64,000 nt of DNA from Gymnothorax reevesii (GCA_029721435.1 CM056587.1:13103167-13167166); one strand, 5' to 3'; shown: positions 1 to 11,128, counted from the stretch's first letter. The notes: generated by a model from the sequence alone, not told the origin. A program made the numbers and translations.

Positions 1-675
1 GTAACTTTCTACTTGCCCTGGGAACGCCCCTTTTTAATCGCTGCAATCGATAATGCCCCCCTTTTTTAGGGCAACGTCATATAAAGAACTCTGGACCAAT
101 TCGCTGCATACAACTGCATGTAAAAATGTCATTTTGATCACTTCATTACATGTTTTTGTCGCCCCAGTGCTTAGTAACTTCAAATCTGGTATGATTTACA
201 TTATGACCAAAAGAAAAATTGGCAATATGTATATTTTTTATTTAATCTTACACTGGTTTTCTTATGGGGCAATCAGAGACGCGCTAAATGGGCTAGAGAG
301 CTGTGGTTCACTCGCGTTCACCGTCTGCGAAAGCCACTGCTTAACGCATTACCCAGGTGTTTGGTTCTCCATTTATAACAACATAAGTACTGCGTTTTAA
401 AAGTGTATGACCCAGATTTGTTATGAAAATCTAATTCTTCGATCAACTGTTCGCGAGTTTGCCAAACTGCATGCTACACTTTGATGTCGATTTGACTTAG
501 TTCATTATGCTCTCCTGAGCTGACATCCAACAAGCTCGTTAGATTATGTATGGCATTTGGTCAGGCTTGAGTAAAACAATAATATGATCTGACTTAGAGA
601 AAAGGATTAGGATACGAAACAAGAGTCAAGACACAGTGGCAGCATGCAACTAAGCGCACAGCAGCAGAAGTGCTA
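1..675. other. No gene recognised
   Basis: I see no exon, RNA gene or named repeat here. A short open frame at 53-400 has no recognisable motif and no splice context, so I do not treat it as a gene. Confidence 0.5.
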
Positions 676-765
676 TCACACTGGACGCGAAACAAATTTT
701 TAGTACGCAAGATTAAATTCAGTCAATGCAAAGCCGTGAATAAACGCATTTCGCGTCCGGTGTGA
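676..765. repeat. Short inverted-repeat element (MITE-like)
   Basis: The left end reads TCACACTGGACGCGAAA. The right end is its inverse with one mismatch, closing a unit of about 90 bp. Size and near-perfect termini suit a tiny non-autonomous DNA transposon, but no clear target-site duplication was found, so the superfamily is open. It directly abuts a second palindrome at 770-865. Confidence 0.45.
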
Positions 766-769
766 AAGC

Positions 770-865
770 AGCTTAATAGAGCGCTGGCGAAGAGAAGGCG
801 TTACATGTGTGGAATGCCAGCCAAAGCCTGCTAAGTGCTAGCCGTAGCCAGCGCTCGATTAAGCT
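770..865. repeat. Inverted repeat with 19-bp arms
   Basis: The arms at 770-788 and 847-865 are inverse copies with one mismatch (AGCTTAATAGAGCGCTGGC on the left) and enclose about 58 bp. It lies a few bases after the 676-765 element; the two may be one compound foldback. No coding potential is seen. Confidence 0.45.
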
Positions 866-947
866 CTACAGCGTCTAAAACGAAAGCCCTGCTGAAGCGC
901 TGGTGTAGCTAAGACGTTATGATTGTTCATTAGCAGCCTACTTTCAT

Positions 948-1286
948 TTACTTCCATTTTTCAGTGCCTGGTCTGCTCTTCTTTCTCCCCTTTTCCTCGG
1001 TGCTTCTCTCCTCGAATGGACTTTTGATTTTCGGGATAGCATCTGGCTTGATTTTTCTCCTCTTTTTCATTGCAAACTCAGACCAAAACCCTTTATCCTC
1101 AAAGTCGGAATCGTTGAAGTGGTCGCTACAAATCATACTATTGTCGCTTGGTCCTTACCATTTTGCCCGAGTCAGTTTTACCCGAGACGCCCAAATTTTA
1201 CTTATTTTTTCATCTATTGGAAATCGATGAAGGCTGACTTCTTTGGATACGTTACTACAACCTGCTGCAATGCATCTGGTAGGCAT
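948..1286 (-). pseudogene. THAP-domain fragment with in-frame stop
   Basis: Read from a methionine at 1286, the - strand gives an almost complete THAP zinc-finger domain, a C2CH DNA-binding fold found in THAP proteins and P-element-type transposases. Seen directly: Cys5 and Cys10, His-Arg-Phe-Pro at 20-23, Trp32, Cys53-x2-His56-Phe57, and a late Ala-Ile-Pro (83-85) in the place of the family's AVPTIF box. A basic Lys/Arg/Glu-rich tail follows. Codon 44 is TAA (1155-1157), right after a Trp and before Gly-Pro; a CAA glutamine codon mutated to TAA is the simplest reading. The frame ends at 948, and a GTAAAT donor-like site overlaps the end, so it may have been a first exon whose partner lies to the left of the window. 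Domain identity is fairly secure; whether it came from a host THAP gene or a transposase is not. Confidence 0.65.
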
Positions 1287-1299
1287 CTGCTCCGCCGTT

Positions 1300-2040
1300 T
1301 CCCGAAATTTTGTGAAAAAATCACGATTTTGTAAACTTACTGCAGTTTGTGTCCCATAGGCAGTAATATGTTTCGTTCTTTATATGACGTCAGCAGGTTG
1401 ACATGACAATCCCACGGAAGTTGGACCTAATTGTGGGCGGGGCAGAAACTGGCTGAAAATCAAGGTCTGCCGTCAGAAAATAAGCCTAAAATTATTACTG
1501 TGTGTATTTTCATCAAAATTTTTGGCGCAGATGTAGTTTACAAGTACAGATCTATGGAATTTGTGTCAAAGTACCCGGTAACGAGAGTTCCTTTAAAGAT
1601 GCTTGTCATGCAGGGGATGAATAATTTTGAGCCTGCAGTAGTCATTAAAAGTGGCATTTTGTGTTGAGGTTGGAGAAGGCACTTGTAATATTTGTTGTAT
1701 TGAGCCATTTACATTGTTATTTTTTGATTTGTTCATTGCAAACAGCTGAAAGTTTGTAAATTTTGCCAGTAAACCTAATTTGCAATGGGTGTTGAATAAT
1801 TTTTATTGCCACTGTACGTGTATTAAGTCTTAATACAGGATTAAAATGCTTGGTAAGATGGACTTATTTTCCATTTTTTGCAGTGATTAGATTCGATGTG
1901 AAAAGGAAAAATGTGGCAGACATCACGAGCTGCGAGAATAAAAACAGCTCATTCTCAGCTTATGTAAAACAACAATCAAAGCATCTCACTTCCCCCTTCA
2001 TAGTGTTCCCCGGTGTGTGAAGTTTATGGGAAGGGAGCAT
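1300..2040. other. No gene recognised
   Basis: AT-rich sequence between the THAP fragment and the LINE. An open frame at 1431-1667 has no recognisable domain. I see nothing supportable. Confidence 0.4.
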
Positions 2041-2067
2041 CAGACTTTAATATAAACTGGAGTGATA

Positions 2068-4476
2068 AACTGGAGTGATAAAGTTAAAAGGAAAGAGTTA
2101 AAATGTGCAATAAGTAAATTTGACTTCCAACAGGTTATTGAGGGTCCAACAAGGATAACTAGTTCCTCAGAAACACTCATTGATTTGGCTTTTACTAATA
2201 GATCAGAAAGAATAAATAAATCTTATAATCTGGTTACAGGATTGTCTGATCATAATATGATTCTGATTGTAAGAAAGCTTGCTTGAAGAAGATTTAATCG
2301 GTCTTCAAACAAAAAGATAGAACAGTATAAAATACCGAACAAACAGTTAAGCAATCTTGAAAGGGCAATCAATGAAATAGATTGGAACGAACACCTTGTG
2401 CATAGAGGTATGGATGATAATTGTAATTCCTTCATGGACAAACTTCAAACAACTATACATAGTTTTATGCAGAAGGTGAAATATAAACCAGGTCAAAGAC
2501 AATATTTACCATGGTTAAATGGAAAAATACGGGCACTTATGAAACAAAGGGACCATGCTCTCAAGATGTCTCTCAAGAATAAAACAGAACATGAGAGACG
2601 TCTATTTATCACATTAAGAAACAAGGTAGTTAAGGAGCTCCGAATGGCAAAAGCAACATTTTTTATTAATGTTATTAGTGAAGCAAAGGGAAACGCCAAA
2701 GAAATCTGGCAGAATTTAAAGAAATTAACAGGGAAATCTAGCACCATTAATAAAACAATCGAACTAAATATTGAGGGAAATGTAACTCATGATCCAACCA
2801 TTGTGGCAACAGCATTTAATAATTACTTTATTGCTTCTACAAAAAAATTAACTCGGAATTTCTCTCGATCAAATTATCCTGCTACTCCCCTAAATACTGA
2901 TGCTCCCATTTTGATTTTCACTGAAGTGACTAATTCTAAAGTTGAGAGAATCATTTCCTCCTTTAATTGTTCAAGGGCAAGGGATGTATATGGGATGGAC
3001 ACAGTATTCATAAAATCTCACAAGGAGGCACTCATCTCTCCTATTGCAAAAATAGTAAATTGGTCTATTAATGAAGGAGTGTTTCCAAGTGCTTGGAAAA
3101 CTGCAATAATTACGCCAGTGTTTAAGTCAGGTGACCATATGGTCATTAGTAATTATAGACCCATTAGTATCCTTCCAGCAGTTTCAAAAGTCGCAGAAAA
3201 ATGGATCTCTGAACAAATAATATCACACTTGAATGCTACGCCCTACTCATTGCATCCTATGCAATTTGGATTTCGAAAATTTCATTCTACTGAAACAGCA
3301 AATTGTTTTCTTTTGGAAAATATTAAGACTAAATTGGATAAGGGGGGAGTGGTAGGGGCTGTCTTCCTTGATTTAAAGAAAGCCTTCGATTTTGTTAATC
3401 ATGAGGTTCTAATTGTTAAGCTATCAAAGTTTAATTTTTCCTCTGTTGTCATTAAATGGATAAAATCATATCTTACAGATAGAAAACAATGTGTTCGTAT
3501 GAATCAGGTGACCTCACAGGTGGTTGATAATCATGTCGGGGTACCTCAGGGTTCAACTTTGGGTCCTCTGTTATTTAGTTTGTTTATTAATGACCTACCT
3601 GAAGTCTGTCCACCTAATGTAACTTGTCAGATGTATGCGGATGATGCGGTCATATATTTACATGCTAAAAACAAGAAGCAAGCAGGAGAAGAGCTGTCTG
3701 CTTCAATGGTCAGTATTTCTAATTGGTTGACAGACTCCTGCCTGCATCTGAATGTCGATAAAACTGTATGTATGTTTTTCTCGAAATCTGTAAATAGAGA
3801 ACTAGACCCAGAAGTTACAGTAGCAGGGAAAAGACTATTGGTAGTACATGAGTTTAAATATCTGGGCATAGTACTAGATTCCCCGCTTACATTTAAAACA
3901 CAAGTAAAAAAAGTTGTGAATAGACTTAAATTTAATTTAGCAAATTTCAGACATATTAGGAGCAACCTAACAATTGAGGCCTCAAAGATGTACTTCAATG
4001 CAATGATTTTTTCACATATGAATTACTGTTTGACCAGTTGGACACAGGCAGGCAGAACTACATTAAAACCGGTTGAAAGGCTCTACAAACAGGCTTTGAA
4101 AACATTGGATAAGAAGTCGAATTCATACCATCATTGCAAAATTTTAACAAAATATAAATTTTTACGTTGGGAAAATATGATCAAATTTGCCGATATTTTG
4201 CTCGTATATAAGAGTCTTCATGGCCTGGCACCGCCTCCACTTAATGAATTTATTAAACAAATTCAAAACTTATCAACCAGATCCAACTCCAGGGGGGATT
4301 GCAAAATACCATATAGGAAGAGTGCCTTTGGGCAGTCAGCTTTTTCCTATCGAGCAGCACATACCTGGAACACTGTACCCACAGAACTCAGGAACATCAC
4401 ATCTCTTAATTCGTTCTCCAAATCAATAAAGCAGTGGTTATTGGACAATCAAACCTGCTATCATGATTTGAATTAG
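2068..4476 (+). pseudogene. LINE endonuclease end plus reverse transcriptase, disabled
   Basis: One reading frame covers the last part of the endonuclease domain and the whole reverse transcriptase. It is broken by a TGA at 2284-2286; an Arg CGA codon lost to a CpG transition is the likely cause. The long open part (2398-4476, 692 codons) shows Asn-Tyr-Arg-Pro-Ile-Ser, Gly-Val-Pro-Gln-Gly-Ser-x-Leu-Gly-Pro, and the catalytic Tyr-Ala-Asp-Asp at residues 413-416. The C-terminal region has the His-Gly-Leu-Ala-Pro and Trp-Asn-x-Val/Leu-Pro features common in fish LINEs. A second lesion is a perfect 13-bp tandem duplication at 2055-2080 that shifts frame within the endonuclease end. With those lesions and the missing 5' part it cannot move autonomously, although the reverse transcriptase itself is strikingly intact. 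Confidence 0.85.
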
Positions 4477-4991
4477 TGGCTATGTTTCATATTTCATAAT
4501 TTATTTAGGACTTATGTGCTGGTATAGCAAATTCTCTCATTGTCTTGCTAATTGTTTATGAATTGTGGCCTGTTTTTATGCAATTGTTTATGTATTTGTG
4601 TCTCCTTTTGGCTGCATCTTTTGGTCTGTCTTGTGTATGTTCTACTTTTGTATAGTATGTTTTAATGTTTTTTGTTATATGGTGAGATAATTTATTAATT
4701 GGCTTCAGATTTTGCTGTTTCTGCTATGTGCCTTATGTGTTTTTGTCTGTGGTTGTGTATTTGTTTTGAGCTTATGTGCTCTCTACATATGTGCCTTACT
4801 ATGGACATGCTAGCTTTTTGCTTTATCTGTGCTTTTGTACTTCTGGATGCAATTTTAATGTTGTTCATGTGTATGTATATACCATCAACCTGCCAGGGAC
4901 TGCAGATGAAAATTAGCTAGTATGGCTAAATCTGGCACATTTACGTGACTTAAGTGATCATGTTAATTAATGTGCATTGTCCCTTCCTAAA

Positions 4992-5020
4992 TAAAATAAA
5001 CATAAACATAAACATAAACA
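4992..5020 (+). repeat. ATAAAC tandem tail of the LINE
   Basis: About four units of ATAAAC following an A/T-rich lead-in mark the 3' terminus of the LINE. Such terminal microsatellites form by slippage at initiation of reverse transcription. Confidence 0.75.
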
Positions 5021-5021
5021 A

Positions 5022-5849
5022 CGTGGCCTGTTTACAGACACCATACTGGCTTAAAGTGAGTTTCAATGATGGAGTGTTGTTCTGACAGTTTTTTTTTTCC
5101 TCATGCAAGAATGGCCAGGTAATCATCTAGAAAAGAAAGGCAAAAGCTGATGAACTGATCGCCACGGAGACGCGGCTCAGCTCATGCCCCCTCTCTCCCT
5201 CCCTGTCCATCCCAACAGGCCTCGGGAGCCTGGACACTCCACACAGTTCTGGTGAGTATGCTGATGCATACGCTAGGCAGCTCTGGTAACCGTACAGTTT
5301 ACCCACAATGCCCTGCTCATGCGGCAGCTCCGGAGGAGGAGCTTCAGAGAGGAATTATGTGCCGCTGTGCTTCCTTACGTGACTTTGCCAATTTAGGACA
5401 CATTCCTGGTTCAACAACCAACACAGCGATTTTGGACCAGCATTGCAATAAACCAATCAAAGTCCTCTGACATCATCAGCGCGCCGCTCCTGTGTTTGTT
5501 TCAAAAGTCCTTTGTACTTCCTCACAGGCAGACTACTTTTTCCCCAAATTGAAGTTTGCACAATTGAACAAAATCCTCTGTAAAACAATTAATATCCTTA
5601 CCTGCATATTTTTACAGTGGTACCTACCCAGCCATAAAAGATCACTGATGATGTCAGAAGGCTATGATTGATTGATTGCAATGATGGTCCAGTTTTGCAA
5701 TGTGGGATGTCGAGCCAAGAATATGCCCTACTTGGCTAAATCTTATTGTGCAATGAAACTTTGTTTTTATTTGTACCTGAACAAGATGCTCAGACTCTGT
5801 GCTGTACCAGCTGGTGCTAATTTACAGTAATTTTATGGTTTGTTTTGGA
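5022..5849. other. Non-repeat stretch, one exon-like segment
   Basis: No repeat family recognised. It contains one segment with excellent splice signals (5219-5251, listed separately). Otherwise nothing was seen. Confidence 0.35.
5219..5251 (+). other. Candidate 33-nt exon, possibly 5' UTR of pcbp3
   Basis: A pyrimidine-rich tract ending CCCAACAG precedes 33 bases that end in G followed by GTGAGTATG, a near-consensus donor. The segment is GC-richer than its surroundings. It lies on the same strand as pcbp3, 28 kb upstream of the first coding exon, and vertebrate PCBP3 genes have distant non-coding 5' exons. The link to pcbp3 is inference; chance splice sites are common in a window this size. 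Confidence 0.25.
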
Positions 5850-6215
5850 CTGAGACTCTCTGGTGTGAGATTTTTATTCAATGGAGTGATTCACTGCTGC
5901 TATTTTGTGGTGTGATTCCATGCCAGGATTCTTTGGTGAGATTATGTGTAGTGTAAATCAGTGCAGGGATTCTTCAGTGATATTCTGTGTGTTGTGATTC
6001 TGTGCTGGAAGTCTGTGGTTCTGTGTGTTTTAGTGGAGTTATTCAGTGATGTATAATCATGTGGAGCTATTATGTGCTTTGTGATACAGTGGTGAGATGC
6101 TATGCAGTGTGATTAAGTTGTGTGATTCTGTACAGTGTGATTCAGTGGCATGTAATTCACTAACATGTGGTTCTGTGGAGTGATTCTGTGCTGGGATTCT
6201 CCTGTGTGATTATGT
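5850..6215. repeat. Degenerate GTGATTCTGTG-type tandem repeat
   Basis: Irregular repetition of GTGATTCTGTGCTGGGATTC-like units, spaced about 20-40 bp apart, fills this stretch. The units are too diverged for a clean period. It is probably an old minisatellite. Confidence 0.5.
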
Positions 6216-7156
6216 AGTGTATTCAGCCGTATTCCTGTTTCATCAGACTCTCCCTCAGACTCCTGGGGGCCACTCCCGCCCCAGGGGAACTTGTGTCCTT
6301 TGTCATCAGTGCCAGTTTTGCCACATTGGCAGCTTTAGCTCAAAGGCAGCCGGCACAGGCTCTGCATCGAAGGGATTAAAAATAGATCTTGCTGAGCCCA
6401 TGCCGGATGCGCTGGAGCTGGACTCCAGGCCATAAAGAAGAGAGTTTCCATCATGACAGCAATACTGGCGAGCCTGCCCTCCCCTGCAGAAAATGCTTTT
6501 TTTTGGGGGGGGGGGGCCGGGGATCTTCACAAAGAGAACCCCAAACTCAGGTGACACTAGCAATCTCATCTCTGTGGGAGCGGTGCTCTGTGTCCAACTC
6601 TCTGCCTTACAGAACTGATTCACAGAGGTCATTTTCACGAGTTACAAACTCTTTGCTTTCTCTGTCGCAGTGTACATGACCAAATAATTGGACATCCTGG
6701 CATAAATACTGGCTATGTGAGGCTCACGTCGTACTATTTTTGTATTAGCCGCATCAGATATGCATTGATTTAATTCTGTCAGTTTTAAAAGCTGTAGACC
6801 TGTGATAATAAGCGAATATCCTACAAAATGCCTGTCTGTCCCGTTTGGAAACTTGCGGCTTGGGCTGTTTATTATATGTTGCCACGCTTCTTGACACTGT
6901 TCCCCTTACCACCGTACATAATTTGGCTGTTTTTTGCGACTGATGCACCTGCAATTAGGCTATCAACTATTCATCCCCTTTGGAATTCTCATCTTGCCTG
7001 GGATGTTTACCTGGTGAAATGCGGCTGGTTGTCTTTTAAACTGCGACATGATGCAGCAAGTCCGGCGGGTTGAAAACTTTGGGTTGCATGATGCCGTTGT
7101 CAGAGAGAATCGCACTGAATCTCAATCATGTCTGGAAGAAGAGAGAACATCTCACA
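6216..7156. other. No gene recognised
   Basis: Contains a run of 12 G at about 6507-6518 and small open frames without motifs. Nothing supportable as a gene was seen. Confidence 0.35.
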
Positions 7157-7216
7157 CTCACACACACATACACTCTCAAACACCCTCACACACACGCACA
7201 CACACACACAAACACA
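7157..7216. repeat. CA-rich microsatellite
   Basis: Interrupted (CA)n tract, immediately left of a Tc1-like inverted-repeat element. Confidence 0.8.
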
Positions 7217-7220
7217 CATG

Positions 7221-7994
7221 CACAGTACCAGTCAAAATTGTGAACACATCTGTGATTCTCAAACAAGCAGGAATCACGACAAGTAATTTTTCAAAAAGCA
7301 TTAGATATTAAATTTTTAAAATAGCCACCTTTTTGCATTACTGATGGCAGTCATATGGTCCTGAGATTCACACCAGTGTGGCAGCAGAGGTCTCCACAGG
7401 CGTGCTGTATCTGTGCTGCTGTATCTGTGCTGTACCTGTGCTGCTGTATCTGTGCTGCAGTACCTGTGCTGCTGTATCTGTGCTGCTGTATTTGTGCTGT
7501 ATCTGTGCTGCTGTACCTGTGCTGCTGTATTTGTGCTGTATCTGTGCTGCTGTACCTGTGCTGCTGTATCTGTGCTGCTGTACCTGTGCTGCTGTATTTG
7601 TGCTGCTGTACCTGTGCTGCTGTATCTGTGCTGCTGTACCTGTGCTGCTGTATCTGTGCTGCTGTATCTGTGCTGCTGTATTTGTGCTGCTGTATCTGTA
7701 CTGCTGTACCTGTGCTGCTGTACCTGTGCTGCTGTATTTGTGCTGTATTTGTGCTTTGCTTCTCTTTGTCCCTTCTGTCCAAAAAGTCCCAAATTATTTG
7801 GATTTTAATTCACATTTTGTGAAATGGAAAGAATTTGTTGGTCCTTTAATTGTTCCAAATGGATTTTTATCAATCACAGAATTTTGGACACTGTTACTTG
7901 AGCCATTTGAAGTTATTACAGAGTTTAGCTATTTAACCATGTTCATTTCATCAAATAGGAGTAAAGAACATCCAGACTTTTCACTGGTACTGTC
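7221..7994. mobile_element. Non-autonomous Tc1/mariner-like element carrying a repeat array
   Basis: The left end reads ACAGTACCAGTCAAAATT and the right end, inverted, reads ACAGTACCAGTGAAAAGT. These termini match a CAGTACCAGTCAAA-type Tc1-like end that I know from fish genomes. The interior codes for nothing; about 350 bp of it is a 15-bp tandem array (7402-7755). A flanking TA duplication is not clean, so the exact boundaries are approximate. Confidence 0.55.
7402..7755. repeat. 15-bp minisatellite (about 23 copies)
   Basis: Tandem TGTGCTGCTGTAYCT units (Y = C or T) with rare unit losses that shorten some copies. Because 15 is a multiple of 3 and the unit lacks stops in several frames, both strands show long artificial open frames rich in Cys/Leu/Val or Gln/Tyr/Ser/Thr. 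These are not genes. Confidence 0.9.
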
Positions 7995-8230
7995 TATTAT
8001 TTTTTTCTTTGTCTCAAACTGTCAGTCAGTACCTTATTGAAGGTTGAATTATACACAATAGTGATGTCTAACGGTGGTTATTTTGATCGATTTCAGATCA
8101 ATTTTTTTTTTTGGTAAGGTAGTTTGTTTTTAGTTTTCATTTCAGCTTGTTTAGCAAACACAGGCGTGTCAAAACTTTTAACTGGCTCTGTAAGTGTGTG
8201 CATGTTTTTGCACTTGAGGGTAAATGATTG

Positions 8231-8298
8231 TGTGTGTGTGTGTGTGCGTGTGTGTGTATGTGTGTGTGTGTATGCGTGTGCGTGTGTGTGTGTGTGTG
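8231..8298. repeat. TG microsatellite
   Basis: (TG)n tract with occasional CG and TA interruptions. Confidence 0.9.
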
Positions 8299-8299
8299 A

Positions 8300-9133
8300 A
8301 AGTGAGCAGGGGCACCTTCATTCATAGAGGCTGGTCAGGGTTAGAGAGGGCAGTCTGAGATAAGGAAAGTCAGATGCTACGACTGTATCAGCAGTCCCCT
8401 CTGAAGAATGCCAGATCCTGAATCCTGCCCTGTCTCTGTGGCCCTCCGCCAGCTCTTTGCTATTTACAAACCGCAGAGCAAAGGCAGCTAGTGCACCCCC
8501 TTAGCACTCTCCATTAGCCACAGGAAGTGATAGCTGGAGCCGATGCCAGGGATACAAATTTCCAGGTATGAGCTGTTTTAAAGTAACAGTCGGTCAAAAC
8601 AGGAAGAAGTGAATTAGCTTCAGTCATGCTTGGCAGCTGTGGTAACCACCATGCCTGGTGGCTTCACCACCGATTATATGGACAAAATGAGCAGTAACTC
8701 AACTTACTATGCTTTTTATAAAGCCAGCGTCTATTTACACAGCTGCTGGATGGCTGCTGAACTGCTTCAGGTTTAGTTCCTCAGCTGATGAGTGTTATGG
8801 GATTGTCCCTCCCGGGCATCAAACTCTGCAGCTGCTGTTGTTTCACATTATATTGGGTTATATCTTAATTACCCTTGGATGATATCAGTAAGGTTAATGC
8901 AGAAAAACTAAATCTACAAATTGCATACTATTGATACTGTTGCATTGTTAGCAAGGGCTGCGGTGGCTTTTATCTCTTACCCTCCTGGGATCCTGAAATT
9001 AATCTAAAACGTGTAGTATTTATTCCACTAGATATGGTATCCTCAAACAAATCCTGCATAAGGTTCCCAAAAGGCTCCAAAAGGCACTGGGCAAGAGGAT
9101 AAAAAGGCTTTATTGAGTGGCCCTGAAACTGAT
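8300..9133. other. No gene recognised
   Basis: Moderate-complexity sequence without recognisable exon, RNA gene or repeat family. Confidence 0.4.
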
Positions 9134-9217
9134 AATTGAAGCACTGATTACCAAAACCCCATAAGTCAAGTCAAGTCATGTGTGACTTATGGGGTTTTAG
9201 TATTAGGTGCTTCAATT
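9134..9217. repeat. 84-bp near-perfect hairpin
   Basis: The 35-bp arms (9134-9168 and 9183-9217) are inverse copies with about four mismatches around a 14-base loop containing tandem AGTCA/AGTCAT. The arms include CCAAAACCCCATAAGTCA. It could be a miniature foldback transposon or a hairpin-forming transcript such as a miRNA precursor; sequence alone does not decide. Confidence 0.55.
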
Positions 9218-9871
9218 ATGGTGTGCCAATGCCTAATTATTTAACTATCTGTGTATTTGATATGATCTGCAATGACTAAATTTTTCTGCACCAACTGACT
9301 GTGAGTCACGTGATATGTTCTAATTTTGACCAGCAGCGACTATCATTTATTGTCATGCACGTATGATGATGTCACTGAATACCTAAAGCGTGTAGCATCA
9401 GACCCAAATAATAAAGTGACCAAAATATAACATAAGTCAAAAATAATCCAGGTTCAGGCAGCAGAAGCCCCCAGGACTTTGCACCATTCATCTGGCTTTG
9501 TTAATTAGTAGAATTCTTCAGTGCCGCGCCAATTACTGAAAACAGATGACTGAATTCACGGATGAGAGAAAATGCAAGGCAGGACTTTTCTGACCCCTGA
9601 ACTAGAAAACGAGAGATAAAGAGAGGAAAAACTCCTGCTCATATTAGTAATAAAAAGTAATAAATGAACATTCCACTCAGGGGTGATTTTTTTCAGAAAG
9701 AGAGGTTTGAGTTCTGCATTCTAAAAATATAATTCACTCCATTAATCACTTCCAAAACTCATTTTGGTTTCTGTCATTTTCTGGGTCACACAATGTGGCG
9801 TTAATGAAGGCTTTCTTCCAGCATTTTTGTGTCTCATTCACTTAGCCCGATGGAGGAAAAATGGCTGGAAA
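9218..9871. other. No gene recognised
   Basis: No exon, RNA gene or named repeat seen. Confidence 0.4.
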
Positions 9872-10186
9872 TTCATCCATCCGTTATCTATACTGCATCT
9901 TCCTTACTAGGGTAGCAGGGAGCTGGAGTCTATCCCAGTTGGGGGGAAGGCAGGAAAACACCCTAGTTAGCTTGCAGATCCAACACAGGCCGCACACACC
10001 ATTCACTCACGCACTAATACCAGTCGGCAATTTTGAGTCTCAAATTAGCCTGGCATGCATGTCTTTGGACTGGAGAAGAAAACCGGAGCGCTTGGAGGAG
10101 ACCCGCACAAACACAGGGAGGACATGCAAACTCCACGCAGCAAGACCCCAGGCTGGACTTGAACCCACAACCTTCTTGCAATGAAT
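9872..10186 (-). mobile_element. tRNA-like fish interspersed repeat, copy A
   Basis: Read on the - strand it runs from a GTGGGTTCAAGTCC B-box-like segment, through a GTGGAGTTTGCATG block and a CCAGTCCAAAGACATGCATG block, to a CTGGGATAGACTCCAGCTCC block and a GGATGGAT tail. I recognise this as a very common teleost interspersed repeat. Two more copies occur here (30768-31085 and 63214-63545, both +). The 5' end with the A box is truncated in this copy. The formal family name is not asserted. Confidence 0.7.
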
Positions 10187-11120
10187 AGTGCCCGACACAC
10201 TTTCATTCAAAAAGGGACAGCTCCTAGTTTGAAGGTTTTTCCCTCTTTCTTATATGAAATTCTGACTTGAAGGCCTCCCGCTGAGAAAATCTGTCTTTAA
10301 CAGGTAGAGGTGGAAGTGCAGATTCAGAGAGATGATTTCCTGATGAAGAAAGTGTGCTTACAGAGTATGAATGTTTTGCACCATTGTTCGTAACCACATT
10401 CAACTTCCATTAATTTTCCCAATGTCAGGCAAAGATGGTTGTTCCTGTCTGTGCAGTGGGTGCAATCAGCACTTTCAGAGCTTTTTCTGCCTATGTACTC
10501 TGTCTGCATTTAGCCAGTTTTCAGGATTAGGGCTTTGCTGCATTTAGATGGCAGTTTATGAAGCAGATTATGAAAGGCTAATCATTAAATCTATTTTCGT
10601 CTGGTAATCATCTCATTCCTCTCTTTACATTCAAACATTGCTATTAATATATTTTATTAATGAATATGTGTTTATTTGATCTCAGCTATAAAAGGATAAT
10701 GTTTTGCATATCTTGAAAATTATGACATAAATTTAAATAAGCTAACAACTGAAATGGCCTACATTCCACAGCCACTGACATAGTGAAGACATTATGAGAT
10801 GTTTTCCATGTATTACAATCAGTATTTCTGTTTTAACCATGCGTAGAGTACATACAGTGTATGATTGCCATTAATGACGGTTCCCAGGAAATATATTTTT
10901 CAGTTCAAATTCAAACTCTTATGACCAGCCTCTGTGGTCTACTACCCATCAGCTAAAGGATGCATGCAGTCCCTTTTTTCCCATAAGTAGGTCAGAAGTC
11001 ACCTTGTCTAATAAAATTATGATTTTATACAAAACATGGAGTCATTGTCATTTGCACAAAAATAAAGAAAGCTGAATTGAAACAGAAGTGATAGTGTGGA
11101 CTGGTACCAGGTAAGAGTTT
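10187..11120. other. No gene recognised
   Basis: AT-rich DNA without recognisable features. A good donor-like CAG/GTAAGAG occurs near 11110, but no acceptor or coding segment accompanies it. Confidence 0.4.
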
Positions 11121-11128
11121 ATTGTTGC

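Larger units (their letters stand above)
2041..5020 (+). mobile_element. 5'-truncated LINE (Jockey/CR1-L2 superfamily type)
   Basis: A non-LTR retrotransposon copy of about 3 kb. It starts inside the end of the apurinic-type endonuclease domain (Asp-Phe-Asn-Ile motif at about 2043-2054), continues through a full reverse transcriptase, and has a 3' UTR of roughly 0.5 kb. It ends in tandem ATAAAC units instead of a poly(A) tail, as in several CR1/L2/Jockey-type LINEs. 5' truncation is the usual result of incomplete target-primed reverse transcription. No target-site duplication was identified, so the 5' boundary is approximate. The exact clade cannot be fixed by eye. Confidence 0.8.

Noticed and set aside
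6507..6518. Poly-G run as a functional element
   Set aside because: Isolated single run; more likely a simple repeat.
7316..8040. Several overlapping 130-220 codon frames rich in Cys/Leu or Gln/Ser/Thr
   Set aside because: They are translations of a 15-bp tandem repeat, open on both strands because the unit length is a multiple of three.
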